From Streptomyces ficellus (lineage in GTDB: Bacteria; Actinomycetota; Actinomycetes; Streptomycetales; Streptomycetaceae): a DNA stretch of 64,000 nucleotides. The stretch is from contig NZ_CP034279.1 in assembly GCF_009739905.1 (NCBI RefSeq), positions 5,332,001 through 5,396,000 of the forward strand. Reading direction: 5' to 3'. The notes beneath the pieces were generated by a model. It saw only the letters and a program-made list of their open reading frames with translations. It was not told the DNA's origin and searched no databases. The translations under genes and the position numbers were made by a program. Below are positions 7,785 through 16,220 of this stretch, piece after piece (the first letter of the stretch is position 1; each line of letters begins with the position of its first letter).

Positions 7785-7898
7785 CTGATCGTTTCAGAAA
7801 GGCTGCTGCGCTGGTCGCCGCCTCACGTCAGACGGGGTCCTTCTCCGAGTAGTTCCGCGACCCGCTGGGCGGCCTCGTCTGGTGACCTGTCGGACGCC

Positions 7899-8168
7899 GT
7901 GCGGCTGCGGATCGTGCGCGACATGGCCCGGGAGCAGGGGGAGCTGAGCTGTTCCACCTTCGATCTCCCGGTGACCAAGTCCACGACCACGCACCACTTC
8001 CGGGTGCTGCGCGAGAACGGCGTCAACCAGCAGATCTACCGGGGCACCGCCAAGCTCAACGCCCTGCGCCGGGACGATCTGGACGCCCTCTTGCCCGGTC
8101 TCCTGGACAGCGTCCTCACCGCCGCGGAGGGTCAGGAACTCCGTCTCGGCGGGGCCCCCACGCCGTAA
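7899..8168 (+). pseudogene. ArsR-type helix-turn-helix regulator, N-terminus missing
   Basis: The frame carries the recognisable middle and end of an ArsR-type repressor (DAVRLRIVRDMAREQGELSC, VTKSTTTHHFRVLRENGV, IYRGTAKLNALRRDDLDALL). The usual first ~25 residues ahead of DPVRLRIV are absent. The frame is open upstream, but its translation (SSSATRWAASSGDLS) does not resemble the family and has no ATG or GTG with a ribosome binding site. A GTG at 7899 would start inside helix 1. I read this as a 5'-truncated relic that may still yield an 89-residue peptide. It sits between the metallo-hydrolase stop and the convergent LuxR gene. Confidence 0.5.
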
Positions 8169-8196
8169 GGCGGCCCCCGCAGGTGCCGTGGCGGGT

Positions 8197-11130
8197 TCAG
8201 TCGGGCAGGCGCGCGAGGTCGGCGCGGGTGGTGTGGAGTTTGGCCAGGACCCGGGCGACATGGTTCTCGACGGTGCGCGGGGAGAGGAACAGGGCGGCGG
8301 CGATGTCCTTGTTCCTGGCGCCGGAGGCGAGCAGGTCGCGGATCTGCCGCTCGCGGGGGGAGAGCCGGTCGCCGTAGCCGGCGCGGCCGTGCGGATTGGG
8401 GTGTTCCCGGCCGAGTCGGCGCAGCAGGCTGTGGCAGCGCGCGGCATCCGACGTGGCGCCCAGCGCGTCGAACGCGGCGAGCGGCGCGGCCAGCCGGGCG
8501 GCGACGTCCTCAGGGTCGGTACGAGTACCGGCGGCGCGTTCCTCGGCGAGGGCGGCGTGGTAGGGGCGGCCCATGCGCCGCCATGCCTCCGCCGCCCGGT
8601 CGAAGGCGTCCCTCGCCCCGTCCGCGTCCTCCGCGCCCAGCAGGAGGCCCCGGCACAGGTGCTGTTCGGCGACGGCGCCGGGCGCGTCGCGGGTGCCGGT
8701 CTCGGCGGCGTGGCGTTCCGCCAGCGCCCCGGCCTCACCGGTCCGGTGCAGGGCCAGAAGGGTCTCGACGGCGACCGGTACCAGATCCCGGGCGTAACCC
8801 CAGGCTTCCTTGGCGGCGAGGAAGGCGAGGAAGTCGTGAGGGTCGGTGAGGGCCCGCCAGGCGGCCTCGGGTTCACCGTCCCCGAGGTGCAGGCGCGCCG
8901 TGCCCGCGGCGGCGGCGACGGAGAAGACGTGCAGGCCCTCACGGGCGAGGACCCGGTCGAACGCGGCGGCGGCCTGCGCGCGTCGGCCGCGGGCGGCCGC
9001 GACGAGTCCCCGGATGGTGGCCGCCATCCCTCCCGAGTCCAGCCGCGTGTCCGGGTGCCGTTCCCGGAAGGTGGCCACGCCCCGCTGGGCCTCGTCCCAG
9101 CGACCGGCCAGCCAGTCGAGCTCCAGCTGGTGGTAGTCGACGTAGAGATCCAGGATCGGCAGGTGGACGCGCGGCCCCAGATAACGGAGTTCGGCGAGGA
9201 TCGCGGCCGCCCGCCGGTCGTGCCCGACACCCATCGCGCAGCCGGTGCCGGCGCTGAGGAGGAGCGCCGCGCCCTGGAGCGTCTGCACATCGCCCTCCCG
9301 GGGCAGCGCCGCCAGCAGCTCGGGCAGGGCCGGGTCGGCCGCGATGCCTCGCTGCACGATGTCGGCGAGGTACAGCATCAGCTGGGCGAGCGGGTCCTGC
9401 CCGGACTCCGACAGGCGGAAGCCCCGCTCGACCATGGCGCGCTGTTCGGCGAGGGAGAACCGGCCCGACTGCGACAGACCGAGGTAGCCCAGCAGCCTGG
9501 CGGTGAGCGCCGGATTGGTCCCCTCCACCTCCGACAGGGCGGTCACCAGCTCCTCCTCGCCCGCCTGGTCGCCCGCGCGGTAGATGAGCAGCGCCGCCAC
9601 GCACATCCTGATCTCGCCCCGGACGGGGGCGGGCAGCCGGGGCAGCGACAGGATCCGGCGCAGGGCCGCGACGGTGGTGGTGTGCTCGGAACCGAACGAG
9701 GCGGCCTCCGCCATGACCCGGGCGGCGCGGCTGAGCTGGTCCGGGGTCAGGTCGGGCTGGTCGAGGACGGCGCGCAGGACGACGGCGGCGGTGCCGTAGT
9801 CGCCCACCTCCGCGGCGTGGTCGGCGGCGGCCTGGGCCCGCGTCAGCCAGGCCGCCCGGTCTCCCAGCGCGCGGGTGTGGTGGGCGATCTGCACCAGGGG
9901 CGGTGGATCCCGCGCCTCCAGCACCGCCAGGACCCGCCGGTGGACGCGCGACCGCACCGGCCCGGGCAGGCCGTCGTACACCGCCTGCTGCGCGAGCACG
10001 TGCGCGAATCCATAGGAGTCCGGCCCCACTTGGCGCAGGACCGCCGCCCTCAGCGCCTCCAGCAGCGCCGCGCCACCGCGCTCCGCGTCCAGGCCGGCCG
10101 TCTCGGCCAACAGCGTCTCCCCGGCCGGGACGGCCAGCACCGCCGCCGCCTCGACCAGGGCCGACGCGTCCGGTCCCAGCCGGCCGGTCCGGCCGGCCAG
10201 CACCTCGCTCAGACTCCGCGGCACCCCCAGCGCGTCTATGGCCGCGGCCTCCGGCGAACCGGCGCGGGCGCCGCCGGGGCCGCCGGTCCGCCCGCCCGCC
10301 TCCGCCGGATCACCTGACGCTCCCCGCGACCGCGCGAGGGTGATCAGGTCCTCCTCGATCACCAGCGGCAGACCCTCGCTGCGCCTCAGGAGCGCCCGCA
10401 CCAGGGCGGGCGCCGGTTCCTCGGCGAGCATGTCCCGTGCCATCGTCCGCAACTCAGCCTCGCCCAGCGGCCCGAGGGCGATGTCCGCCCCGCCCGTGCC
10501 CAGGGGACGCCGGAACGCCGTTCCCAGGACCAGACCCGGGTCCGGCAGGTCCTCCGTACGGTAGGTGAGCACCAACGCGGTGTCCGCGGGCATGTCGCTG
10601 GCCAGCAGGAACACCAGCTCTCTGGTCGCGTCGTCCGCCCAGTGGAGGTCCTCGACCACCAGCACCGCGGGCCCTACCGCCGCCAGCAGCGTCCGCACAC
10701 CCGACACCACCCGGAACCGCTCCGCGCCCGGCGCGCCGGTACCCGACGGCACCTGCGGCGGCTCCGCGGGCAGCGCCTCGGCCAGATCCGGCAGCAGAGG
10801 TGCCAGCGCCCCCGCCGACGCACCCATCCGGTCCGTGGACGGCAGCCATGGCTTCACCCGGCGCAGCGCGTCGATGACCGGCCCGTACGCCAGCGGCTCG
10901 CGCAGCGGATGGCAGGCGCCCGTCATGACCCGGAGCCCTCGCGCCTCCCACACCGCCGAGGCCTCGGCGACCAGCCGCGACTTCCCGATGCCGGCCTCGC
11001 CCTCGATCCGGACGACCGCCGGGCGGGCGTCGGACACGGCGGCGAGCAGCGTCCGCAGCTCCTCGGCGCGGCCCGCGAAAGCGCAGCCCCGCAGCCCGGC
11101 GGCGGCCCCCTGCCGACTGACATCGTCCAT
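8197..11130 (-). CDS. Large LuxR-family transcriptional activator with AAA ATPase domain
   Basis: 977 residues, the size of LAL (large ATP-binding LuxR) regulators. An N-terminal P-loop ATPase has Walker A EGEAGIGKSRLV (~residues 39-50) and a Walker B-like VLVVEDLHWADD. A long helical TPR-like middle ends in a LuxR DNA-binding domain: LSPRERQIRDLLASG, NKDIAAALFLSPRTVENHV, LAKLHTTRADLARLPD. The frame is open far upstream to 12381, but that part belongs to an unrelated gene remnant. The ATG at 11130 directly precedes the conserved CAFAGRAEELRTLL start. LAL proteins usually activate secondary-metabolism or catabolic genes; no obvious target cluster lies in this window. Confidence 0.88.
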   Translation of the reverse strand: MDDVSRQGAAAGLRGCAFAGRAEELRTLLAAVSDARPAVVRIEGEAGIGKSRLVAEASAVWEARGLRVMTGACHPLREPLAYGPVIDALRRVKPWLPSTDRMGASAGALAPLLPDLAEALPAEPPQVPSGTGAPGAERFRVVSGVRTLLAAVGPAVLVVEDLHWADDATRELVFLLASDMPADTALVLTYRTEDLPDPGLVLGTAFRRPLGTGGADIALGPLGEAELRTMARDMLAEEPAPALVRALLRRSEGLPLVIEEDLITLARSRGASGDPAEAGGRTGGPGGARAGSPEAAAIDALGVPRSLSEVLAGRTGRLGPDASALVEAAAVLAVPAGETLLAETAGLDAERGGAALLEALRAAVLRQVGPDSYGFAHVLAQQAVYDGLPGPVRSRVHRRVLAVLEARDPPPLVQIAHHTRALGDRAAWLTRAQAAADHAAEVGDYGTAAVVLRAVLDQPDLTPDQLSRAARVMAEAASFGSEHTTTVAALRRILSLPRLPAPVRGEIRMCVAALLIYRAGDQAGEEELVTALSEVEGTNPALTARLLGYLGLSQSGRFSLAEQRAMVERGFRLSESGQDPLAQLMLYLADIVQRGIAADPALPELLAALPREGDVQTLQGAALLLSAGTGCAMGVGHDRRAAAILAELRYLGPRVHLPILDLYVDYHQLELDWLAGRWDEAQRGVATFRERHPDTRLDSGGMAATIRGLVAAARGRRAQAAAAFDRVLAREGLHVFSVAAAAGTARLHLGDGEPEAAWRALTDPHDFLAFLAAKEAWGYARDLVPVAVETLLALHRTGEAGALAERHAAETGTRDAPGAVAEQHLCRGLLLGAEDADGARDAFDRAAEAWRRMGRPYHAALAEERAAGTRTDPEDVAARLAAPLAAFDALGATSDAARCHSLLRRLGREHPNPHGRAGYGDRLSPRERQIRDLLASGARNKDIAAALFLSPRTVENHVARVLAKLHTTRADLARLPD

Positions 11131-11529
11131 GGCCGCTCCCCGCGCCCGTTCGCACTCCCCGGAAGACGGGGGACCACGGCGCGTGGCCCCCATTTTAGTC
11201 CCGCGGGCGCGTCGTGGCCCGGGCGCGCTCGGTGCGGGGGAGGGGGTGACCGGGACGGACTTAGGTAGGGACCCGGATTGAATACCTACTGATCCACGCG
11301 GTGTGGTGGTGGTGTCGCGGCGCCCGGCGCGACCGTTGTGGTCCACGGCGGACGATCCGGACGTACGCGGCCGGCATCCGGGAGGATGCCGCCGTCGGCG
11401 GTCGCGTCCGGTTCCTTTCCGGCCGGTGCGAGGGGTGGTACCACCCCCATGCCACCCTTCCGCCGGCGGCGCTCCCGAGCGTGCTCCCCTCCCCGGGCGT
11501 ACGCCGCACCCACCATCCGAGGAGTTCCC
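11131..11529. other. 399-bp intergenic region between divergent regulator genes
   Basis: It holds the promoters of the LuxR/AAA gene (minus) and the anti-sigma-like kinase gene (plus). The only structure I see is a 6-bp dyad TAGGTA / TACCTA (11262-11267 and 11283-11288, centres 21 bp apart), about 140 bp upstream of the LuxR start. It could be an operator. No gene is supported here. Confidence 0.35.
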
Positions 11530-11988
11530 ATGCCTCGCCCCGCCACTCTCGTCCCGCCCGGTACCTGCTCCCGCCGGACGCCCCCGGGCACGCACTGCTG
11601 CGAGCTGGCCGCCGACGTCGGGGCCACGCACTCGCTGCGGACGTGGATCGCGGGCCTGCTGGACCGCTGGCAACTGCGCCGCCTCCACGACGACCTCGCC
11701 CTGATCGCGACCGAGCTGGCCACCAACGCGGTGGAGCACGCGGGCACCAGCGCCCGGGTGACCCTGGCGCTGCGCGAAGCCGAGCCGGGCCGCCGGGTGG
11801 TGCGCCTGGAGGTCGAGGACACCGGCCCGGGCTTCGACCCCCGTTCCGCTACGCCCGTGCGCCCGGGCCCTGACCCGGGCGAGAGCTGCTCGGGCCGAGG
11901 CCTGCAACTGGTCGCCGCTCTGAGCTGTGCCTGGGGCGCCCGGCCTACGGACACCGGCCAGCTGGTGTGGGCCGAACTGTCCGCCTGA
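11530..11988 (+). CDS. RsbW/SpoIIAB-like ATP-binding anti-sigma factor kinase
   Basis: 152 residues, ATG start with GAGGAG upstream. It has the GHKL ATPase boxes of the small Streptomyces anti-sigma family: N box LIATELATNAVEHAG, G1 box VEDTGPGFDP and G2 box GRGLQLVAAL. The N-terminal ~45 residues (ADVGATHSLRTWIAGLLDRW) match the usual helix ahead of the N box. Streptomyces has dozens of such proteins controlling SigB-like factors or anti-anti-sigma proteins. No sigma factor or STAS-domain antagonist is adjacent, so its partner is unknown. Its 3' end abuts the decayed phosphotransferase remnant on the opposite strand. Confidence 0.85.
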   Translation: MPRPATLVPPGTCSRRTPPGTHCCELAADVGATHSLRTWIAGLLDRWQLRRLHDDLALIATELATNAVEHAGTSARVTLALREAEPGRRVVRLEVEDTGPGFDPRSATPVRPGPDPGESCSGRGLQLVAALSCAWGARPTDTGQLVWAELSA

Positions 11989-12336
11989 GCGCTCCCAGTC
12001 CAGGATGACGAGGGGGTGGTGGGTGAGGTTCGCCCACTGGAGATCGGCGTGGCCGGTGATGCGTTCGGTGATGGCCGGCGCGGGGGTGCCGAGGAACTCG
12101 GGGAACACACGGTCCGCCCATGACTGCCGGATGGTCTCGCGGGGCGGCTCGGCGGTGCTGAGTTCGTCCAGGCTCTCCCGCAGCGTCGCCCACCAGGAGT
12201 TCGGCAGACCAGGGTCCTCGGTCAGGCCGGGGGTCTCCGGGGAGCTGACGGGCTGGACGATGTAGTCAATCAGTTCTGCCTCGAAGACGTAGGTACCGTC
12301 CTCCCAGCGGTAAAGGTCATGGAGATGCAGGTGGGA
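11989..12336 (-). pseudogene. Phosphotransferase (APH-like) remnant, truncated at both ends
   Basis: The minus frame contains the catalytic stretch of an APH-type kinase (TGHADLQWANLTHHPLVILDWE, catalytic-loop Asp and metal-binding DWE) preceded by helical sequence (NSWWATLRESLDELSTAEPP). The ATP-binding N-lobe is missing, and homology stops just after DWE, where the frame runs antisense into the anti-sigma gene. At its 5' side it is fused in frame to a cutA remnant. I read it as a dead fragment left by rearrangement; the long open frame that continues into the LuxR gene is fortuitous. Confidence 0.55.
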
Positions 12337-12484
12337 GACTTCGCCGAGGTGCCGGTGCGTCGTCTCGATGGGGCTGGTCACCTGTCCGGAGGCGGCCAGA
12401 CTCGCCTCTCACTGCCGAGCGCGACAGCTTCCGCGCGGCGTCCTGGTTGTCCACGGTCGTGATCATGATCAGGAAGTCCGCCAT
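12337..12484 (-). pseudogene. CutA1 (divalent-cation tolerance family) 5' remnant with a frameshift
   Basis: From ATG at 12484 the frame reads MADFLIMITTVDNQDAARKL then SRSAV, a good match to the CutA1 N-terminus. One extra A near 12409 breaks the frame. After skipping it, the sequence continues EASLAASGQVTSPIETTHRH, again CutA-like (compare EARLAACxQV). Homology ends around 12337, where a phosphotransferase remnant takes over. About 45 of the ~105 residues are left, so it cannot make a working protein. Confidence 0.55.
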
Positions 12485-12552
12485 GAGGGCAACGTACCCG
12501 CCCGTCCGCCGCCCGTCCGGGGTTCGTGAACCGGGTGTGGACCACGAGCCGG

Positions 12553-12590
12553 CGAGGGCCGCCACCCCGACTATGGGGTAGCGGCCCTCG
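12553..12590. terminator. Hairpin downstream of glnA
   Basis: Perfect 10-bp arms (CGAGGGCCGC / GCGGCCCTCG) with an inner ACCCC/GGGGT pairing. It lies ~160 bp past the glnA stop. A second, weaker dyad (GTGAGAAC / GTTTTCAC, 12670-12696) lies closer to the stop. Confidence 0.5.
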
Positions 12591-12747
12591 CGGCGTTCTG
12601 ACAACAGCCAGAGGATTGGCCGGGCGGTGCACACTCGGTGCGCAAGGGGGCGGAAAGCAGGCGGTGACGGTGAGAACTTCTGGCAAGAGTTTTCACAGGT
12701 CACAGCCTGTTTCCAAAGCTTCGGCCCAGGTCGCCCAGCCCCGCCTC

Positions 12748-14157
12748 CTAGAGGTCGAAGTACAGCTCGAACTCGTGCGGGTGCGGGCGCAGCTGGATCG
12801 GGGCGATCTCGTTGGTGCGCTTGTAGTCGATCCACGTCTCGATCAGGTCGGACGTGAAGACGCCGCCGGCCTGCAGGTACTCGTTGTCCTCCTCCAGCGC
12901 GTCCAGGACCGCGGGGAGGGAGGTCGGGACCTGCGGGACGCCCGCGTGCTCCTCGGGGGCCAGCTCGTAGAGGTCCTTGTCGATCGGCTCGGCCGGCTCG
13001 ATCTTGTTCTTGACGCCGTCGAGGCCCGCGAGGAGCAGCGCCGAGAACGCCAGGTACGGGTTCGAGGACGGGTCCGGGGCGCGGAACTCGACGCGCTTGG
13101 CCTTCGGGTTCGAGCCCGTGATCGGGATGCGCATCGCGGCGGAGCGGTTGCGCTGCGAGTAGACCAGGTTGACCGGGGCCTCGAAGCCGGGCACCAGGCG
13201 GTGGTACGAGTTCACCGTCGGGTTGGTGAACGCCAGCAGCGACGGGGCGTGCTTGAGGATGCCGCCGATGTAGTAGCGGGCGGTGTCCGACAGGCCCGCG
13301 TAGCCCTGCTCGTCGTAGAAGAGCGGGGAACCGCCCTGCCACAGCGACTGGTGGACGTGCATGCCGGAGCCGTTGTCACCGAAGATCGGCTTGGGCATGA
13401 AGGTCGCGGTCTTGCCGTTGCGCCAGGCGACGTTCTTCACGATGTACTTGAAGAGCATCAGGTCGTCGGCCGCGGCCAGCAGCGTGTTGAACTTGTAGTT
13501 GATCTCGGCCTGGCCGGCGGTGCCCACCTCGTGGTGCTGGCGCTCGACCTGCAGGCCGACCCGCTCCAGCTCCAGGGAGATCTCCGACCGCAGGTCGGCG
13601 AAGTGGTCGACCGGCGGGGCCGGGAAGTAGCCGCCCTTGTAGCGGACCTTGTAGCCGCGGTTGTCCTCGACCTTGCCGGTGTTCCAGGCGCCGGCCTCGG
13701 AGTCGATGTGGTAGAAGCCCTCGTTCGCGGAGGTGTTGAAGCGCACCGAGTCGAAGACGTAGAACTCCGCCTCGGGGCCGAAGTACGCCGTGTCCGCGAT
13801 GCCGGTGGAGGCCAGGTACGCCTCGGCCTTCTTGGCGATGTTGCGCGGGTCGCGGCTGTACTGCTCGCCCGTGATCGGGTCGTGGATGAAGAAGTTGATG
13901 TTCAGCGTCTTGTCACGGCGGAAGGGGTCCACGCGCGCCGTCGACAGGTCCGCGCGCAGCGCCATGTCGGACTCGTGGATCGCCTGGAAGCCGCGGATCG
14001 ACGAGCCGTCGAAGGCCAGCTCCTCGGACGGGTCGAACGCCGTGGCCGGAATCGTGAAGTGCTGCATCACGCCGGGAAGGTCGCAGAAGCGGACGTCGAT
14101 CATCTTGACGTCGTTGTCCGCGATGTACTTCTTGACGTCGTCGGCGTTCTGGAACAT
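12748..14157 (-). CDS. glnA: Glutamine synthetase type I (GSI)
   Basis: 469 residues, the usual GSI length. It begins MFQNADDVKKYIADNDVKMI, continues DVRFCDLPGVMQHFTIPA and contains the GSI signatures FDGSSIRGF, GPEAEFYVFD, HHEVGTAGQAEINYKF, NGSGMHVHQSLW and RNRSAAMRIPI. Tyr397 lies in KDLYELAPEE, the adenylylation site known for GSI-beta enzymes, so covalent control by GlnE is expected. Two GlnR box pairs are present 99-136 bp upstream of the start. The gene is monocistronic: a hairpin follows it and a divergent RDD-protein gene lies ahead. Confidence 0.98.
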   Translation of the reverse strand: MFQNADDVKKYIADNDVKMIDVRFCDLPGVMQHFTIPATAFDPSEELAFDGSSIRGFQAIHESDMALRADLSTARVDPFRRDKTLNINFFIHDPITGEQYSRDPRNIAKKAEAYLASTGIADTAYFGPEAEFYVFDSVRFNTSANEGFYHIDSEAGAWNTGKVEDNRGYKVRYKGGYFPAPPVDHFADLRSEISLELERVGLQVERQHHEVGTAGQAEINYKFNTLLAAADDLMLFKYIVKNVAWRNGKTATFMPKPIFGDNGSGMHVHQSLWQGGSPLFYDEQGYAGLSDTARYYIGGILKHAPSLLAFTNPTVNSYHRLVPGFEAPVNLVYSQRNRSAAMRIPITGSNPKAKRVEFRAPDPSSNPYLAFSALLLAGLDGVKNKIEPAEPIDKDLYELAPEEHAGVPQVPTSLPAVLDALEEDNEYLQAGGVFTSDLIETWIDYKRTNEIAPIQLRPHPHEFELYFDL

Positions 14158-14255
14158 CCAACTCCTCCTACTCCCACCCGGGGGAGGGCGGGGTTGTAGC
14201 TCGGTCGTGCGGCCAGTGCGGTGGCACACGCTCGTTCCGACCCTAGGGACGCGGG

Positions 14256-14293
14256 ATTTCTCGAGCGTGACCCATTTGTTTCGACCAAGTTAA
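14256..14293 (-). promoter_or_regulatory. GlnR-type operator of glnA (two box pairs)
   Basis: On the minus strand the half sites TTAAC, GAAAC, GTCAC and GAAAT follow each other with exactly 6 bp between each. This is the tandem a1-b1-a2-b2 arrangement known for GlnR at Streptomyces glnA. It lies 99-136 bp ahead of the start codon and is a better match than the glnII operator, which has the same geometry. Confidence 0.85.
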
Positions 14294-14366
14294 CCGGCTC
14301 GCGTCCCCGCGCGCCCCGGCAGACCCGGGTCGAAGTGATCGAAAGCGGGCACAGTACGGTTGTCGG

Positions 14367-14834
14367 GTGGACAACAGGCAAGCAATCGGATCGTGGCTCT
14401 CCGGGCCGCGCGCGGCCGCCGAGGAAATGGGTGCCGACTTCGGCTACCGGGGTGAACGGCTCGGCCTGCCGCAGGAGGGTCCCGGTTCCGCCGCCCCCCT
14501 CGGACGCCGTTTCGGCGCCCTGTTCATCGACTGGACGCTGTGCATGCTGATCGCATACGGCCTGATCGCGCGGGGTGATCAGGCGGCTGCGGGCAACTGG
14601 GCCGTCGGTGTGCTGTTCCTACTCAGCGTGCTCACCGTGGGCACGATCGGCAGCACGCCCGGTAAGCGGCTGCTCGGGCTGCGGGTGATCTCCGTGGACG
14701 GCGAGCGGCTGGGCTTCGGGCGCGTCGTCGTCCGCAGCGTGCTGCTGTGCCTCGCCGTCCCCGCGCTCATCTGGGACCGCGACGGCCGCGGGCTGCACGA
14801 CCGGCTCGCGCGCGCCGTGCAGGTGCGCACCTGA
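14367..14834 (+). CDS. RDD-family membrane protein
   Basis: 155 residues with a GTG start. A ~40-residue soluble N-terminus precedes the RDD domain, which opens LGRRFGALFIDWTLCMLIAY (Arg and Asp in the first membrane helix). A second helix is WAVGVLFLLSVLTVGTIG, then STPGKRLLGLRVISVDGERL, a third helix (VVVRSVLLCLAVPALIW) and DGRGLHDRLARAVQV. The function of RDD proteins is unsettled; some are proposed ion exchangers. It is divergent from glnA and convergent with the DUF4191 gene, with a strong shared terminator. Confidence 0.9.
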   Translation: MDNRQAIGSWLSGPRAAAEEMGADFGYRGERLGLPQEGPGSAAPLGRRFGALFIDWTLCMLIAYGLIARGDQAAAGNWAVGVLFLLSVLTVGTIGSTPGKRLLGLRVISVDGERLGFGRVVVRSVLLCLAVPALIWDRDGRGLHDRLARAVQVRT

Positions 14835-14875
14835 TCGGGCTTGATCGGGCCTGATCCGGTCCGGCCCCCATGCGA

Positions 14876-14922
14876 TACGAGGAGGGGCGCCCCGCCGTCG
14901 TGGCGGGGCGCCCCTCCTCGTA
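14876..14922. terminator. Bidirectional terminator, 21-bp perfect stem
   Basis: Perfect 21-bp arms (starting TACGAGGAGGGGCGCC) enclose a 5-nt loop GTCGT. It is placed between the convergent RDD and DUF4191 genes and can serve both. Confidence 0.85.
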
Positions 14923-14940
14923 TTCGTACGTGTGCGCCGC

Positions 14941-15648
14941 CTAGCGCATCTTGCCGCCGCGCGGCATCCGCATGCCCTTGGGCATCGGGCCCTTCGGCAG
15001 CGGCATGTTGCTCATCAGGTCGCCCATGGCGCGCAGCCGGTCGTTGGTGGTCGTCACCTGGGGGCCGGAGAGCACCCGCGGCAGCTTCAGCATGGTCGTA
15101 CGGACCTTCTTCAGCGGCACCTGGCCCTCGCCGTTGCCGACCATGATGTCGTGCACCGGCACGTCCACCACGATGCGGCCCATGCGCTTCTTCTCGGCCG
15201 CCAGCAGCGTCTTGAGCCGGTTCGGGTTGCCCTCGGCGACCAGCACGATGCCGGCCTTGCCGACCGCCCGGTGCACCACGTCCTGGTTGCGGTTCATCGC
15301 CACCGCGGGGGTGGTCGTCCAGCCGCGGCCCACGTTCTGCAGGACGGCGGCCGCCGCACCCGGCTGGCCCTCCATCTGCCCGAAGGCCGCCCGCTCGGCG
15401 CGGCGCCCGAAGACGATCGCCATCGCGAGGAAGGCCAGCAGGAAGCCCAGGATGCCCAGATAAACGGGATGCCCGATCAGGAAGCCGATCGCGAGGAGGA
15501 CGCCGAAGACGGCGAGTCCCACACCCGCGACGACAAGACCGACCTTAGGATCGGCCTTTCGGGTCATCTTGTACGTCAGAGCGATCTGCTTCAGTCGCCC
15601 GGGGTTCGCAGCGGTGTCACCGCTGTCTGATTTTGCCTTCCTCGCCAT
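14941..15648 (-). CDS. DUF4191 membrane protein
   Basis: 235 residues. A basic N-terminus (MARKAKSDSGDTAANPGRLK) leads to QIALTYKMTRKADPKV and two adjacent membrane helices (GLVVAGVGLAVFGVLLAIGF; PVYLGILGFLLAFLAMAIV). A cytoplasmic domain follows (GRGWTTTPAVAMNRNQDVVH, AGIVLVAEGNPNRLKTLLAAE), ending in a Met/Pro/Lys-rich tail. This is the actinobacterial DUF4191 family, routinely found beside lipA/lipB; its role is unknown. Homologues often sit in the glnA-lipA interval, as here. The start ATG at 15648 is clear. Confidence 0.88.
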   Translation of the reverse strand: MARKAKSDSGDTAANPGRLKQIALTYKMTRKADPKVGLVVAGVGLAVFGVLLAIGFLIGHPVYLGILGFLLAFLAMAIVFGRRAERAAFGQMEGQPGAAAAVLQNVGRGWTTTPAVAMNRNQDVVHRAVGKAGIVLVAEGNPNRLKTLLAAEKKRMGRIVVDVPVHDIMVGNGEGQVPLKKVRTTMLKLPRVLSGPQVTTTNDRLRAMGDLMSNMPLPKGPMPKGMRMPRGGKMR

Positions 15649-15658
15649 GCTGTGAAGT

Positions 15659-15928
15659 TTACGTGGCCCGCGAAGTGCGGCCCGCCACGGCCTCCAGTAC
15701 GTGCTGTGCCTCCACCCGGTCCCTGGCCCGGCGCCGGTCCTCCAGGACGGACGTCCAGGCGTTGCGGCGGGCGGTGCGCTGCCCACCGCGCAGGAACAGC
15801 GACTCGACGGCGCGCAGGGCGTCGGTCACGGTCGGGAAGGCGTTGGCCCGGACCTCGTGGACGTCGCGTATCGGCCGTGTCCGGCTCGCCTGCTGTGCCT
15901 CGCGTACCTGAGGGGTCGCGGACTGCAT
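15659..15928 (-). CDS. Small hypothetical protein upstream of DUF4191 gene
   Basis: 89 residues from ATG 15928, preceded by GGAGG about 8 bp away. The frame is open to 16036, but the longer version lacks a good ribosome binding site. The protein is highly charged and helical (VREAQQASRTRPIRDVHEVR; VTDALRAVESLFLRGGQRTA; EDRRRARDRVEAQHVLEAVA), with no membrane segment. I do not recognise it. It ends 10 bp before the DUF4191 start and is probably co-transcribed with it from the promoter at 16043-16071. Confidence 0.6.
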   Translation of the reverse strand: MQSATPQVREAQQASRTRPIRDVHEVRANAFPTVTDALRAVESLFLRGGQRTARRNAWTSVLEDRRRARDRVEAQHVLEAVAGRTSRAT

Positions 15929-16042
15929 ATCAGGGTCCTCCCTGGGAGCGGGTTCTGCGGGAGTGGGGGGCGTGCTCGGGCGTGCTCGGCGCTCCGCGCG
16001 CGGCGGCGTGTGCGCGGGGCGTACAAGCATCGTCACAGACTG

Positions 16043-16071
16043 GTGTTACCAGGGCGTGACCGACGGGTCAA
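16043..16071 (-). promoter_or_regulatory. Sigma-70 (HrdB-like) promoter with dyad over the -10
   Basis: On the minus strand, TTGACC (66-71 of the 16,0xx block) and TAACAC (43-48) are separated by 17 bp. A dyad GTCAC-N4-TGGT-N3-ACCA-N4-GTGAC (16032-16060) covers the -10 and spacer, so a repressor could act here. The downstream gene starts at 15928. Confidence 0.5.
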
Positions 16072-16220
16072 ACGCCGGTGAAACCGTGTGCCACGCCCCC
16101 GCCACACGAAGCGGCCCGCGCACGCCCCCCACCAGGGGAACTCGCACGGGCCGCGTCATGGACCACTCTTAGCTTGTGCGCCGATTCACACAGTCGCCGC
16201 TCTACGCGGCCGCTCGGCTG

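Noticed and set aside
8197..12381. A single 1394-residue protein covering the LuxR gene and everything upstream
   Set aside because: The upstream part translates antisense to the anti-sigma kinase gene and contains a dead kinase fragment. The LuxR/AAA protein has a natural ATG at 11130.
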